Positions 34,360 to 43,958 of a stretch of DNA of 64,000 nucleotides are shown here, piece after piece (the stretch's first letter is position 1; each line of letters begins with the position of its first letter). A model generated the notes under the pieces. That model was given only the letters and a program-made list of their open reading frames with translations. It searched no databases and was not told where the DNA came from. Both the position numbers and the translations under genes were made by a program. The stretch spans positions 168,327 to 232,326 of the forward strand of contig NZ_BMDT01000003.1 of the NCBI RefSeq assembly GCF_014635985.1, read 5' to 3'. The DNA comes from Enterococcus alcedinis (GTDB taxonomy: Bacteria > Bacillota > Bacilli > Lactobacillales > Enterococcaceae).

Positions 34360-36819
34360 ATGAAGAAGGAAAGTTTTGCGGTGGTAGGGATGACGTGTTC
34401 ATCTTGTGCCCAAACGGTTGAAAAAACAGTACAAAAATTAGCGGGTGTGAAAGAAGCATCAGTCAATTTAGCAACAGAAAAATTAACCGTTTCATATAAT
34501 GAAGAAGAATTAACGGTTCAAAAAATTAGCGAGGCAGTTCACCAAGCAGGTTACGAAGTCGTTCAGCCAACGCAAGAAATGACGTTTGCCATTGAGGGCA
34601 TGACGTGTTCATCTTGTGCGCAAACGGTTGAGAAAACAGCGAAGCATTTATCAGGCGTGAAGGATGCAGCAGTCAATTTAGCGACAGAAAAATTAGTCGT
34701 TCAATTCAATCCAGGTGCGATGCAAGCCCGTGAGATTATTACAGCCGTTAAAGAAGCGGGTTACGATGCGAAAATCTTTACTTCAAGTAAAGAAGCAACG
34801 GCCGAAGAAGCCGATAAAAAAGCCAAGCATTTAAAAGATATTTGGACGCGCTTTGTCGGTTCAGCGATTTTTACGGTGCCCTTACTTTACTTAGCAATGG
34901 GTGACATGGTCGGCTTGCCAACACCAGCCTTTTTAAATCCAATGGAAAATAGCGTAACGTTTGCGACATTGCAATTATTATTAACCATTCCAGTGATGTA
35001 TTTTGGTCGTAGCTTTTTCATCGTGGGATTCCGTACGTTATTTAAAGGACATCCGAATATGGATTCACTGGTTGCTTTAGGAACGAGTGCGGCTTTCTTA
35101 TATAGTATTTATAGTACGGTTTTAGTCTATCAAGGTGATGCACATGCGGCAATGAACTTATATTATGAATCAGCTGCTGTTATTTTAACGTTGATTACAT
35201 TAGGGAAATACTTTGAATCGGTATCCAAAGGGAAAACGTCGGAAGCGATTAAGAAATTAATGGGTCTCGCACCAAAAACAGCCAATATCATGCGTGACGG
35301 AGTGGAAGTTGAAATTGCAATCGAAGAAGTTCAAACAGGCGATATTTTAGTCGTTCGTCCAGGTGAGAAAATCCCAGTTGATGGAACGATTGTTGAAGGA
35401 AGTTCAGCGATTGATGAGTCGATGTTAACCGGTGAAAGTTTACCGGTGGAGAAAAAAATCGGAGATCATGTGGTTGGAGCAAGTATCAACAAAACCGGTT
35501 CATTTAAATTTGAAGCAACAAAAGTCGGCGAAGATACGACGTTATCACAAATTATTCATTTAGTTGAAGAAGCACAAGGTTCAAAAGCACCGATTGCGCA
35601 ATTAGCGGATAAAGTTTCGGGAATTTTTGTTCCAATCGTGATTGTTTTAGCGATTTTAGCAGGTGTCGCTTGGTTCTTCTTAGGTCAAGAGTCTTGGGTT
35701 TTTGCTTTGACGATTACGATTTCCGTTTTAGTCATCGCTTGTCCGTGTGCCCTAGGTTTAGCAACACCAACAGCGATTATGGTTGGTACGGGTAAAGGGG
35801 CTGAAAATGGCGTCTTAATCAAGAGTGGTGATGCGTTGGAAACAACACACAAAATCGAAACGATTGTTTTTGACAAAACTGGAACAATCACAGAAGGTAA
35901 GCCAGTTGTAACGGATATGTTGACGTATCAAGGGATGACAGAAGAAGGGTTGTTAACTTTAGCTGCAGCAGCAGAAGTCGGTTCAGAACACCCGCTTGCA
36001 CAAGCGATTATTGAACGAGCGAAAGAAAAAAATCTTGTTTTACCAGAGAGCAAAGATTTTAACGCGATTCCAGGACACGGAATTGAAGTCTTTGTTGACG
36101 GTCAAAAAGTGTTATTTGGAAATCAAAAATTAATGACTGAAAACAACATTCCATTAACGAATGAAGTATCCGATGCACAAAAATTGGCGATGGATGGGAA
36201 AACACCGATGTACTTAGTATTAGAAAATCAATTAGTCGGAATTGTAGCCGTAGCCGATACAGTTAAAGCTAGCAGTAAAGCAGCGATTGCACGTCTACAT
36301 AAGATGGGCTTAGAAGTGGCAATGATTACTGGAGATAACCACCAAACAGCGCAAGCAATTGCCAAACAAGTTGGAATCGACCGTGTATTCAGTGAAGTGT
36401 TACCAGAAGATAAAGCCAAAGAAGTCAAAAAATTACAATCCGAAGGCAAAAAAGTCGCGATGGTTGGTGATGGGATTAACGATGCACCGGCTTTAGCCCA
36501 AGCCGATGTCGGTATTGCGATTGGAACAGGAACCGACGTAGCGATTGAATCAGCCGATGTTGTCTTAATGCGTGGCGATTTAAATGATGTACCAACAGCA
36601 ATCGAATTAAGTCGTGCAACGATTAAAAACATTCGCGAAAACTTATTCTGGGCCTTTGCCTATAACGTTTTAGGTATACCCGTTGCAATGGGTATTTTAT
36701 ACGCATTTGGTGGACCATTATTAAGTCCAATGTTTGCAGGCGCAGCGATGAGTTTCAGCTCGATTTCAGTTGTACTAAATGCCTTACGTCTCAAACGATT
36801 TAAACCAAAACAAATTTAA
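34360..36819 (+). CDS. copA: copper-exporting P1B-type ATPase
   Basis: 819 residues. Two N-terminal HMA domains, each with GMTCSSC (near 10-16 and 83-89), eight TMs, phosphatase TGES, the copper-binding CPC in [13 protein letters not shown] near 459-471, phosphorylation DKTGT near 506, SEHPL nucleotide-binding motif, and hinge GDGINDAPA near 703. It pumps Cu(I) out of the cytoplasm. The two HMA domains are close copies of each other. Follows copZ; AGGGGAGAG ribosome site. Confidence 0.95.
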   Translation: MKKESFAVVGMTCSSCAQTVEKTVQKLAGVKEASVNLATEKLTVSYNEEELTVQKISEAVHQAGYEVVQPTQEMTFAIEGMTCSSCAQTVEKTAKHLSGVKDAAVNLATEKLVVQFNPGAMQAREIITAVKEAGYDAKIFTSSKEATAEEADKKAKHLKDIWTRFVGSAIFTVPLLYLAMGDMVGLPTPAFLNPMENSVTFATLQLLLTIPVMYFGRSFFIVGFRTLFKGHPNMDSLVALGTSAAFLYSIYSTVLVYQGDAHAAMNLYYESAAVILTLITLGKYFESVSKGKTSEAIKKLMGLAPKTANIMRDGVEVEIAIEEVQTGDILVVRPGEKIPVDGTIVEGSSAIDESMLTGESLPVEKKIGDHVVGASINKTGSFKFEATKVGEDTTLSQIIHLVEEAQGSKAPIAQLADKVSGIFVPIVIVLAILAGVAWFFLGQESWVFALTITISVLVIACPCALGLATPTAIMVGTGKGAENGVLIKSGDALETTHKIETIVFDKTGTITEGKPVVTDMLTYQGMTEEGLLTLAAAAEVGSEHPLAQAIIERAKEKNLVLPESKDFNAIPGHGIEVFVDGQKVLFGNQKLMTENNIPLTNEVSDAQKLAMDGKTPMYLVLENQLVGIVAVADTVKASSKAAIARLHKMGLEVAMITGDNHQTAQAIAKQVGIDRVFSEVLPEDKAKEVKKLQSEGKKVAMVGDGINDAPALAQADVGIAIGTGTDVAIESADVVLMRGDLNDVPTAIELSRATIKNIRENLFWAFAYNVLGIPVAMGILYAFGGPLLSPMFAGAAMSFSSISVVLNALRLKRFKPKQI

Positions 36820-36822
36820 ATC

Positions 36823-36862
36823 AAAAAGTGTCGTTCATTCATTGTGAACGGCACTTTTTTTG
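36823..36862 (+). terminator. intrinsic terminator after copA
   Basis: AAAAAGTG-CGTTCA pairs with TGAACG-CACTTTTT, seven T follow. Confidence 0.88.
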
Positions 36863-37207
36863 TTTGTTGTTAAGGTAATTCAATAGTGAGACGTCTAATT
36901 TTTTAGAACGATTTAATTCATTGACAACGTTCAATCCGATACCAAGTTAATTGATCTTTGGCAGATAATGAATGGGTATTTTTAGATGTTCTTTTCACAA
37001 TGAAAGCAGAGAATAAAAGAGTAAAAAAGCAAGAGTATTCGAGAGAAAGGGTCTTTTTTATTGCTAAAGTATGTTTCATTATTGTGGGAAAGTATTGTGT
37101 AGCATGAATGTTACATATTAAAAAAACAGCTAAATTTAATACCTATTTCTATTCAAACGACATTAATTTAGGGTATAATACTTGTATAAAAAGGAGGGGA
37201 TTTAATA
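36863..37207. other. intergenic region before a small membrane protein gene
   Basis: No gene seen. TATAAT at 37174-37179 is a plausible -10 for the 37208 gene, with only a weak -35 (ATTCAA); AAGGAGGGG precedes the start. Confidence 0.4.
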
Positions 37208-37492
37208 ATGTTCATATTGAGTTTTGTCAGTCTAGGGATTGGTTTAATCCTACCGGTTATCGCATTGTTTCAACGTCAAAAAGAGGCGATTTACTCAAAC
37301 TTGAGTTTGATCGCTTGTGCCTTTGGTATTTGGCTACAGTATTATGCTGTTAAAGCGATGGTCCTAGAAGAAGATTTGAATGCTTTATTTGATACAGTAC
37401 CGACGATGCAAGCGGTCTTGGGTAGTGTCTTATTAATAACAGTTTTATTAAATGCTTTTCTTTGGTGGCGTACGAAAAAAGTAAACAAATAA
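37208..37492 (+). CDS. small membrane protein, function unknown
   Basis: 94 residues with three hydrophobic helices (about 3-20, 29-46, 67-85) and a basic C-terminus (WRTKKVNK). AAGGAGGGG precedes ATG 37208; terminator follows. No family recognised. Single-gene unit convergent with the SRPBCC gene. Confidence 0.65.
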   Translation: MFILSFVSLGIGLILPVIALFQRQKEAIYSNLSLIACAFGIWLQYYAVKAMVLEEDLNALFDTVPTMQAVLGSVLLITVLLNAFLWWRTKKVNK

Positions 37493-37498
37493 CAAGTA

Positions 37499-37535
37499 AA
37501 AACCATCCGAACCGATTCAAGGTTTGGATGGTTTT
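37499..37535. terminator. bidirectional terminator
   Basis: AAAACCATCCGAACC pairs with GGTTTGGATGGTTTT (one G-U), loop GATTCAA; placed between convergent genes. Confidence 0.9.
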
Positions 37536-37540
37536 ATTCA

Positions 37541-38011
37541 TTATTCGCTCGATTTTTTCATTTCGTCCTTTTCGGCTTCTTTTTTTACTAATTGGACAAA
37601 GTTTTCGACAACTTCATCATTTTTCTTTTGTGAGCCGATTTTTAACATCGTTTTACCTAAAAAATTCACCCCTTCATTTTTCCCACGATAAATAAATAAG
37701 GTTTCCGTATCAGTTATTTTTTTGAGTTGGAATTCACCCATGGAGTGAATCATTTTGGCGATGGTAAAGTCAAAGCTTTTATGTTTTTCAGTCGGTGTAT
37801 CAAGTAAGATGATTTCCGTTAATAAGTACGTTTCTTCGCGCTTTCCTTCGGCGTAAGTCTCTTCGTAAATATTAGTCCTAGTAATAGGGTCCGTTGATAC
37901 CAGTTTATGCGCAACAACTTGCGGCATAATACGTTGCATGTTTTCCTCAGTAAATAGTTGCCAAACCGTTTCAATGTTGGCGTGAATCGTCATTTCGCTT
38001 TCCCAACTCAT
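37541..38011 (-). CDS. SRPBCC-fold (polyketide cyclase/AHSA1-like) protein
   Basis: 156 residues. The N-terminal strand ESEMTIHANIETVWQLFTEEN is the usual opening of START/Bet v1-like domains, followed by alternating strands and a long C-terminal helix (DEVVENFVQLVKKEAEKDEMKK). These bind hydrophobic ligands or act as stress proteins; no ligand is evident. Start ATG 38011 is nine bases after GGAG; ATG 38017 is closer to it. Confidence 0.65.
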   Translation of the reverse strand: MSWESEMTIHANIETVWQLFTEENMQRIMPQVVAHKLVSTDPITRTNIYEETYAEGKREETYLLTEIILLDTPTEKHKSFDFTIAKMIHSMGEFQLKKITDTETLFIYRGKNEGVNFLGKTMLKIGSQKKNDEVVENFVQLVKKEAEKDEMKKSSE

Positions 38012-38253
38012 AGTCATAGACTCCTTTATCATTCAATTTTCCAAAGCGTAACACTTTCAATCGTTCACCGTCAAATTTCATGATTAGGAAATAACTCAGT
38101 CTGCGTTGTTGGTTACTTTTAACGATTCTGTTTTTTACTCGTCACTAATCAATCGTCCCATGACCTCTGAATAGAAGCTTAGGAGGTCTTAATCTTTCTA
38201 TTTTCAAACCATCCAACTTTTTAGAGATTCCAACCGTATGCTTTCCTTGGATA

Positions 38254-38292
38254 TAAAAAAACTCCTACTCACGATAAAATCATGTGTAGGAG
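38254..38292 (-). terminator. terminator of the nuclease-family operon
   Basis: CTCCTAC-CA pairs with TG-GTAGGAG, followed on the minus strand by a run of T. Confidence 0.75.
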
Positions 38293-38302
38293 ATTAAATG
38301 AA

Positions 38303-39079
38303 TTAAATAACGATCGTCGCTTCGACTGGGAAGTGATCCGACGGGAATTGATTATCAACACTGTCGGTTAATGTACCCATTTTTTTAACGGTAACGTCTT
38401 TTGAAACAAAGATAAAGTCAATTTCAACGAGTTCGCTCCAAGGGCAATCATAGCGGAATTCATTAAATGTACCGCGTGGACCGTAAGCAAAAACACCGTC
38501 AACGTAACGGCTATCATTGAGTTGCGTTGTTAATAATTGATAAGCGCGTTCTGTCGGTTCAGCATTGAAATCACCGACTAAAATGGTCGGATATTGTTTG
38601 AATTTCGATAAGCCATTTTCAATAATCACTTGAGCGCCTAGTTCACGTGCTTCTTCTGAAACGTGATCTAAATGGGTATCGCCAAAGACAAAACGCTGAC
38701 CAGTCTTTTTATCTTCGAATAACCCAAGGACGCATAAGCGGTGACACCCAGCAGTTGGATGAATACTTGGCACATCAGGTGTTTCAGATAACCAAAACGT
38801 TTTTTCTTCAAGGCACTCAAAACGCTCTTTTTTATAAAACACGCCATTGTATTCACCAGAGTCGATGCCGTCTTCACGAGCTGTTCCGATAAAAGCGTAA
38901 TCGGTCAGTGTTTTTAAATCGATTAATTGATGCGGCAAGGCTTCTTGTACGCCGAATAAATCCCAATCGTGATAAGTAATGAGCGCAAGGACATGTTCTT
39001 TACGCGCGTTCCATCCCCAGTTTCCATCTTCTAAAGCATCCATGCGAATATTGTACGTTGCAACACGTAATTCTGTCAT
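38303..39079 (-). CDS. endonuclease/exonuclease/phosphatase family hydrolase
   Basis: 258 residues, DNase I-like fold. Catalytic blocks are visible: TYNIR near the start, VQEA (metal Glu), GDTHLDH (catalytic His), VGDFNAEP (Asp/Asn) and SDHFPVEA at the end. Such cytoplasmic enzymes act on sugar-phosphate or lipid-phosphate esters or nucleic acid; the substrate is not decided. ATG 39079 sits ten bases after AAAGGG. Last gene of a leftward operon with a PAP2 phosphatase, radical SAM protein and methyltransferase. Confidence 0.82.
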   Translation of the reverse strand: MTELRVATYNIRMDALEDGNWGWNARKEHVLALITYHDWDLFGVQEALPHQLIDLKTLTDYAFIGTAREDGIDSGEYNGVFYKKERFECLEEKTFWLSETPDVPSIHPTAGCHRLCVLGLFEDKKTGQRFVFGDTHLDHVSEEARELGAQVIIENGLSKFKQYPTILVGDFNAEPTERAYQLLTTQLNDSRYVDGVFAYGPRGTFNEFRYDCPWSELVEIDFIFVSKDVTVKKMGTLTDSVDNQFPSDHFPVEATIVI

Positions 39080-39115
39080 TTTCAAAAATCCCTTTCAAGC
39101 TTTCTAGAGCGTTAG

Positions 39116-39679
39116 TTATTTTTTTTCAATACAAAATAATATTGGTGGCTGATTCTTTTGATTAATGAATTGATAATTCAGAACATTGTAAGCTTCTTGT
39201 GGCAGTTGTTCACAGTAATTGCGGACGGTGAGCAATTCTTCTTCGCCGCCTTCATGACCGTAATAAGCGACAAGCACAATTCGACCTTTTGGTGCTAAGC
39301 GTTCCAGTAAAGCATCGAGGGCTTTTTTTGTTGTATTGGGCAAGGTAATCACGGATTTATCACTTTTTGGTAAATAGCCTAAATTAAAAATTGCCGCTTT
39401 AATGGTTGTTTCTTTCGGTAAATAAAGTGCGAGATTTTGATGGCCGTCAAAAATTAATTGCACCCGTTGTTCAAAAGGCGTATCGGTTAAGCGTGCTTTG
39501 GTGTTTTCAATTGCTTGTGCTTGAATATCAAAAGCATAAACAAAGCCCGTCTTGCCGACACATTCAGCCATAAATAACGTATCATGACCGTTACCCATCG
39601 TTGCATCGACCGCAGTATCACCGGGCTGCAAGACTTCTTGTAACAGTTGTCGACTAAAATGTAAGGCGGTTTTTAACAT
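39116..39679 (-). CDS. class I SAM-dependent methyltransferase (YtqB-like)
   Basis: 187 residues. SAM-binding motif I is VDATMGNGHDTLF near 24-36, motif II FDIQ near 50, and NLGYLP near 99 is the NPPY-like position, matching the YtqB/putative rRNA methylase family. The gene overlaps the radical SAM gene by 7 bp, and in Bacilli ytqA and ytqB are neighbours too. The pair is thought to act on tRNA, by association. Confidence 0.82.
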   Translation of the reverse strand: MLKTALHFSRQLLQEVLQPGDTAVDATMGNGHDTLFMAECVGKTGFVYAFDIQAQAIENTKARLTDTPFEQRVQLIFDGHQNLALYLPKETTIKAAIFNLGYLPKSDKSVITLPNTTKKALDALLERLAPKGRIVLVAYYGHEGGEEELLTVRNYCEQLPQEAYNVLNYQFINQKNQPPILFCIEKK

Positions 39680-40638
39680 GAGGGGACCTCCTGATGGCGC
39701 ACGTTGAATTTCCCTTGATAAGAATCTCGACGTAAAAGTTCTTGGTCAATCGCATTTAAGACTTCCCATTTCTTCAAGCTCCACATGGGACCCACGATCG
39801 TATCACGTGGTGCATCGCCCGTTAAGCGATGGATAATCACTTCTTGTGGAATCATTTCAAGCTGATTACAGACAATTTCGGTATAATCGGTTTGCGAAAG
39901 TAACTGCAAACGACCTTCATGGTAGTCACGCAACATCCGGGTGTTTTTCATTAAATGAAGCAGGTGTATTTTTATTCCTTGAATATCAGAATCGAGAATC
40001 GTTCGACGCACATTTTCTTCCATCATTTCTTTCGTTTCACCCGGTAAGCCATTGATTAAATGGGTACAAACACGAATGTTGTGTTTGCGTAATTTTGCGA
40101 CACCATCGACGTACGTTTGATAATCATGGGCTCGATTAATCGTTTTACTCGTTGATTCAAAAGTCGTTTGTAAGCCAAGTTCGACCCATAAATACAAGCG
40201 CTGATTGAGTTCAGCCAAGTAATCAACGACGTCATCCGGCAAGCAATCCGGTCGTGTGCCGATCGATAAACCAACAACACCTGGTAAGTTAACGACTTGC
40301 TCAAAGCGTTCTTTAATCACCGAAAGTGGGGCGTGAGTATTGGTAAAGTTTTGGAAATAAACGATGTATTGTTCAACGTCCGGCCACTTGCGATGCATGC
40401 GATCGATTTCTTTATGAAATTGAACCGGAATCGGATCTTCTGGTGCGACAATCATATCGCCGGAACCAGAAACACTACAAAACGTACAACCACCATGAGC
40501 AACCGTTCCGTCACGGTTCGGACAATCAAATCCACCATCAATGGGCAGTTTAAAAATTTTATCGCCAAAGACTTGTCTTAACGCGTAATTCCAAGAGTGG
40601 TAGCGTTTGTTCGGATCTTCGGTATAAATAAAAGACAT
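39673..40638 (-). CDS. TIGR01212-type radical SAM protein (YtqA-like)
   Basis: 321 residues. The 4Fe-4S site is the family's long-spaced form CPNRDGTVAHGGCTFC (Cys at about 39, 51 and 54) rather than CxxxCxxC. GLSIGTRPDC, LGLQT and HLINGLPGE are typical radical SAM strand ends. Related to Elp3-like enzymes, probably acting on tRNA with the overlapping methyltransferase. Weak ribosome site; 18 bp from the PAP2 gene. Confidence 0.85.
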   Translation of the reverse strand: MSFIYTEDPNKRYHSWNYALRQVFGDKIFKLPIDGGFDCPNRDGTVAHGGCTFCSVSGSGDMIVAPEDPIPVQFHKEIDRMHRKWPDVEQYIVYFQNFTNTHAPLSVIKERFEQVVNLPGVVGLSIGTRPDCLPDDVVDYLAELNQRLYLWVELGLQTTFESTSKTINRAHDYQTYVDGVAKLRKHNIRVCTHLINGLPGETKEMMEENVRRTILDSDIQGIKIHLLHLMKNTRMLRDYHEGRLQLLSQTDYTEIVCNQLEMIPQEVIIHRLTGDAPRDTIVGPMWSLKKWEVLNAIDQELLRRDSYQGKFNVRHQEVPSC

Positions 40639-40656
40639 GTTTTTTCAGCTTCTTTC

Positions 40657-41307
40657 TTAGTTTTGTTTGCTTTGGAAACGCCAAATGAATCGTTTCTCTT
40701 GATAGATAGGGAAAGACCATAATAACCAACCGAGCGCAAGTGAGTAACCACCGATAATATCTGTTGGATAGTGAACACCTAAGTAAATACGACTTAACCC
40801 AATTGTGAAAATCACAAGACCAAGTAAAATTTGCAATCCGAGACGTAATGTTTTATTTTCGATAAAAAGGGGTAATAAGAAAATCAATGAGCCGTATAAA
40901 ATCATACTAGCCGTTGCGTGCCCACTAGGGAAACTCAGACTGTGTTCCGAAACCAAATGTTCTAAAGCTGGACGCTCCCGTCCAAATGCCAATTTCAAAA
41001 GTGGATTGATTACACCACTAATCCCAATCACGCTGAGACTCAACCAAATCGCTTCCGCATATTGTTTACCAAAAAGTAAGACAAATAAAATAGCGAGAAA
41101 TAAGATAATAATTGTCAGTGGATTGGCAAATTGGGTAATCCAAAGAAAGAAAGGAGTGAGGGTGTCATTTGCGTTGTAAACCAATCCAGTCACCCATTGA
41201 TCGAATGGTTGGAGGACTTTTGGAAAGGACTTAACGAAATAGCCTAACACCGTTAAAATCAGTAAAAAACAGCTACCAGCAAATTGATAATAAAGTTTAT
41301 TTTTCAT
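40657..41307 (-). CDS. PAP2 family membrane phosphatase
   Basis: 216 residues, six TM helices. The three PAP2 motifs are present: KLAFGRERP near 107-115, PSGHATAS near 127-134 and SRIYLGVHYPTDIIGG near 169-184. Members dephosphorylate undecaprenyl diphosphate or phosphatidate outside the membrane; BcrC-type function is possible. AAAGGACC precedes ATG 41307. First gene of the leftward operon. Confidence 0.88.
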   Translation of the reverse strand: MKNKLYYQFAGSCFLLILTVLGYFVKSFPKVLQPFDQWVTGLVYNANDTLTPFFLWITQFANPLTIIILFLAILFVLLFGKQYAEAIWLSLSVIGISGVINPLLKLAFGRERPALEHLVSEHSLSFPSGHATASMILYGSLIFLLPLFIENKTLRLGLQILLGLVIFTIGLSRIYLGVHYPTDIIGGYSLALGWLLWSFPIYQEKRFIWRFQSKQN

Positions 41308-41559
41308 ATAAAAGGTCCTTTCGAATGATGGACTATAAAATAAAAGCGTTTTACAGTCGATTATTCAGTATAGTGAAATCTTTTTTAGTATACCGTAGCT
41401 AGCTAATTTCGCAAGAGGATTTGCGAATGTAAATAAGATGTACAACGTGTTACAGCAAGATTACAATTCAAAAAAAATGGCGGTTAAACTTTTCTTAAGA
41501 AAAAGGAACAGGTATACTAGATTTAGAAGTTTTTTTAATTTTATATCGGAGGTAAGGTA

Positions 41560-43638
41560 ATGGGAGAGTCTTTGTCACGTAAAGAGCGTCGAAAAGTTGA
41601 AGAACAACGGACTTTTTATCGCAATATGAAAAAAAGTGCGGCTGTTTTAGGAACAACAATCACGACAATTTCAGCAGTTGCGCCACTATCACCAATGGTA
41701 ACAGTGCTGGCGGATGAAACAGATATCGCTGTGGAGGAAGCAACAGCACATTCAATCGACACGTCAAATCAAACGTCTACGGAAGCAACAACAGTTGTGG
41801 AAGAAACAGACGGATCAATCGAAGAAATTACAACTGAAACTGAAATAGAAGTAGAAGTCACACCAGAATCATCGGAAGTCATTGAAGATATTTTGGAACA
41901 ACCAGCAGTCGTACCAACAGAACCAGTCGTTGTTGAACCGGAAATCACGGAACCAGAGATTGCAGAACCAGAAATCAAAGCACCAGTCGATATTCAAGCA
42001 CCGTTTGCGGCTCCTGCTGCGGCACGTTCACGTATGTCTGCAATGGACCCACAAACGTTTATATCAACGGTTTCCCAGTATGCAGTTCCAGTAGCGAATG
42101 CCAATGATTTATACGCTTCAGTCATGATTGCTCAGGCAATTATTGAAAGCGGTTGGGGTGGCAGTACGTTATCACAAGCACCGAACTATAACTTGTTTGG
42201 GATTAAAGGGAGTTATCAAGGACAAACGGTTTACATGAGTACTTTGGAGTATTTAAACGGCCAATGGGTGACGAAAAATGAACCTTTCCGTAAATACCCA
42301 TCCTTTGCGGAGTCGTTTGCAGATAATGCCTACACGTTAAGAAATGTTTCGTTGCAACCAGGGGTCTATTATTACTCAGGTGCTTGGAAGAGCAACACAA
42401 CAAGCTACCGTGATGCCACTGCATGGTTAACGGGTCGTTATGCAACCGATCCAAGTTACGCTTCAAAATTAAACAATGTGATTGAATCTTATCAATTAAC
42501 TCGTTTTGATACATCGGCAACCGGAAAGCCATCAACACCGAATGTACCTGGACAACCGGAAACACCAAGTACACCGGGAAATAATACGGGAGCAGCAACC
42601 TATACCGTGAAATCAGGCGACTATCTTTCGTTAATTGCCCAAAATCATGGGATTACCGTCGCTCAATTACGCAGTTGGAATAACTTGAAGGGTGATTTAA
42701 TTTATCCAGGTCAAAAATTAATTGTTAAAAAGACTGCAACCGATGAATTAACGCCAACACCACCAAAACCAGATCCAAATCCACCAACGAATACGGGAAC
42801 GGGGCAGAAACCTTCGACGAGCAATCAAACGTATACCGTAAAATCGGGTGATTCGGTTTGGTTAATCGCCAATAATCATGGGATTACGATGGATCAATTA
42901 CGTAGTTGGAATAATCTAAAAGGTGATCTAATTCACCCAGGTCAAAAACTAATTGTTAAACAAGGAAGCGTTTCGGAGTCTAAGCCGACGCCACCAACAA
43001 ACCAAGTGAAACCAACACCGCCATCAACAGGTGGTTCGACTCAAACACCATCAACGGGTAATCAAACGTACACGGTGAAATCGGGTGATTCGGTTTGGTT
43101 AATTGCCAATAATCATGGAATTTCAATGGATCAATTACGTAGTTGGAATGGTCTAAAAGGTGATTTAATTCACCCAGGTCAAAAACTGATTGTTAAACAA
43201 GGTACCGGTGGGACAACGAACCCAACGCCACCAACGAATCAAGTGAAACCAACACCGCCATCAACAGGTGGTTCAACTCAAACACCATCAACGGGTAACC
43301 AAACGTACACGGTGAAATCGGGTGATTCGGTTTGGTTAATTGCCAACAATCATGGGATTTCAATGGATCAATTACGTAGTTTAAATAACATCAAAGGTGA
43401 TTTAATTCACCCAGGTCAAAAATTGATTGTCAAAAAATCAGCAACGAGCAACAATAATACAGGCAATCAAGCATCAAATAAACCCGCAGCACCATCAAAC
43501 GGTCGATCACATAAAGTTGTGAGTGGGGATAGTTTATGGGCTTTATCGGAACGTTATGGCCTGTCCGTCCAACAATTAAAAGCGACTAATAATTTGAAGT
43601 CCGATACGATTTATGTTGGTCAAACATTAAAAGTTTAA
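41560..43638 (+). CDS. N-acetylglucosaminidase autolysin with five LysM domains
   Basis: 692 residues. Long signal peptide (basic RKERRKVEEQR head, hydrophobic AAVLGTTITTISAVAP, cleavage near VLA-DE at about 51), an acidic Glu/Thr/Pro linker with EPEI repeats to about 150, a GH73 glucosaminidase domain (about 160-320, AQAIIESGWGGS with the catalytic Glu region), then five LysM modules (from about 347) joined by Pro/Thr linkers. LysM 2-4 are near-identical; the fifth diverges. It cleaves peptidoglycan glycan strands for cell separation, like AtlA-type enzymes of enterococci. GGAGG precedes ATG. Confidence 0.92.
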   Translation: MGESLSRKERRKVEEQRTFYRNMKKSAAVLGTTITTISAVAPLSPMVTVLADETDIAVEEATAHSIDTSNQTSTEATTVVEETDGSIEEITTETEIEVEVTPESSEVIEDILEQPAVVPTEPVVVEPEITEPEIAEPEIKAPVDIQAPFAAPAAARSRMSAMDPQTFISTVSQYAVPVANANDLYASVMIAQAIIESGWGGSTLSQAPNYNLFGIKGSYQGQTVYMSTLEYLNGQWVTKNEPFRKYPSFAESFADNAYTLRNVSLQPGVYYYSGAWKSNTTSYRDATAWLTGRYATDPSYASKLNNVIESYQLTRFDTSATGKPSTPNVPGQPETPSTPGNNTGAATYTVKSGDYLSLIAQNHGITVAQLRSWNNLKGDLIYPGQKLIVKKTATDELTPTPPKPDPNPPTNTGTGQKPSTSNQTYTVKSGDSVWLIANNHGITMDQLRSWNNLKGDLIHPGQKLIVKQGSVSESKPTPPTNQVKPTPPSTGGSTQTPSTGNQTYTVKSGDSVWLIANNHGISMDQLRSWNGLKGDLIHPGQKLIVKQGTGGTTNPTPPTNQVKPTPPSTGGSTQTPSTGNQTYTVKSGDSVWLIANNHGISMDQLRSLNNIKGDLIHPGQKLIVKKSATSNNNTGNQASNKPAAPSNGRSHKVVSGDSLWALSERYGLSVQQLKATNNLKSDTIYVGQTLKV

Positions 43639-43710
43639 CAAAAGGATTGAAAAGACCAGTAAAATTTGCTAGTATACACGTAAGTTCAAATATTAAACAC
43701 ATTTGAAAAG

Positions 43711-43934
43711 GAATAGTAGAAAGCCCTTCTGATTTAGAGAGTACATGGTTGGTGGAAATGTACATAGAATCTTTTGAACTCGCCTTTGAGTGAATATCCG
43801 ATTGAATGCCAGTAGATTGGATACGGTGACGACCGTTAACACGTTGAGGCTAGTTTTTACTAGTAAATTTAGGTGGTACCACGTCTTTAACGTCCTATAA
43901 AGAGCAAATCTGTTCTTTATAGGGCTTTTTTTAT
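43711..43934 (+). promoter_or_regulatory. leucine T-box riboswitch with terminator
   Basis: The conserved T-box AGGTGGTACCACG lies at 43871-43883. Stem I features (GATTTAGAGAG, GGTTGGTGGAAA) start near 43711. The specifier in GAACTCGCC reads CTC, a leucine codon. CCTATAAAGA (43894-43903) pairs with TCTTTATAGG (43914-43923) before a T run as the terminator. Uncharged tRNA-Leu would favour the antiterminator and leuS expression. Confidence 0.95.
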
Positions 43935-43958
43935 TATTTTGAAGAGGAGAATGTTATC

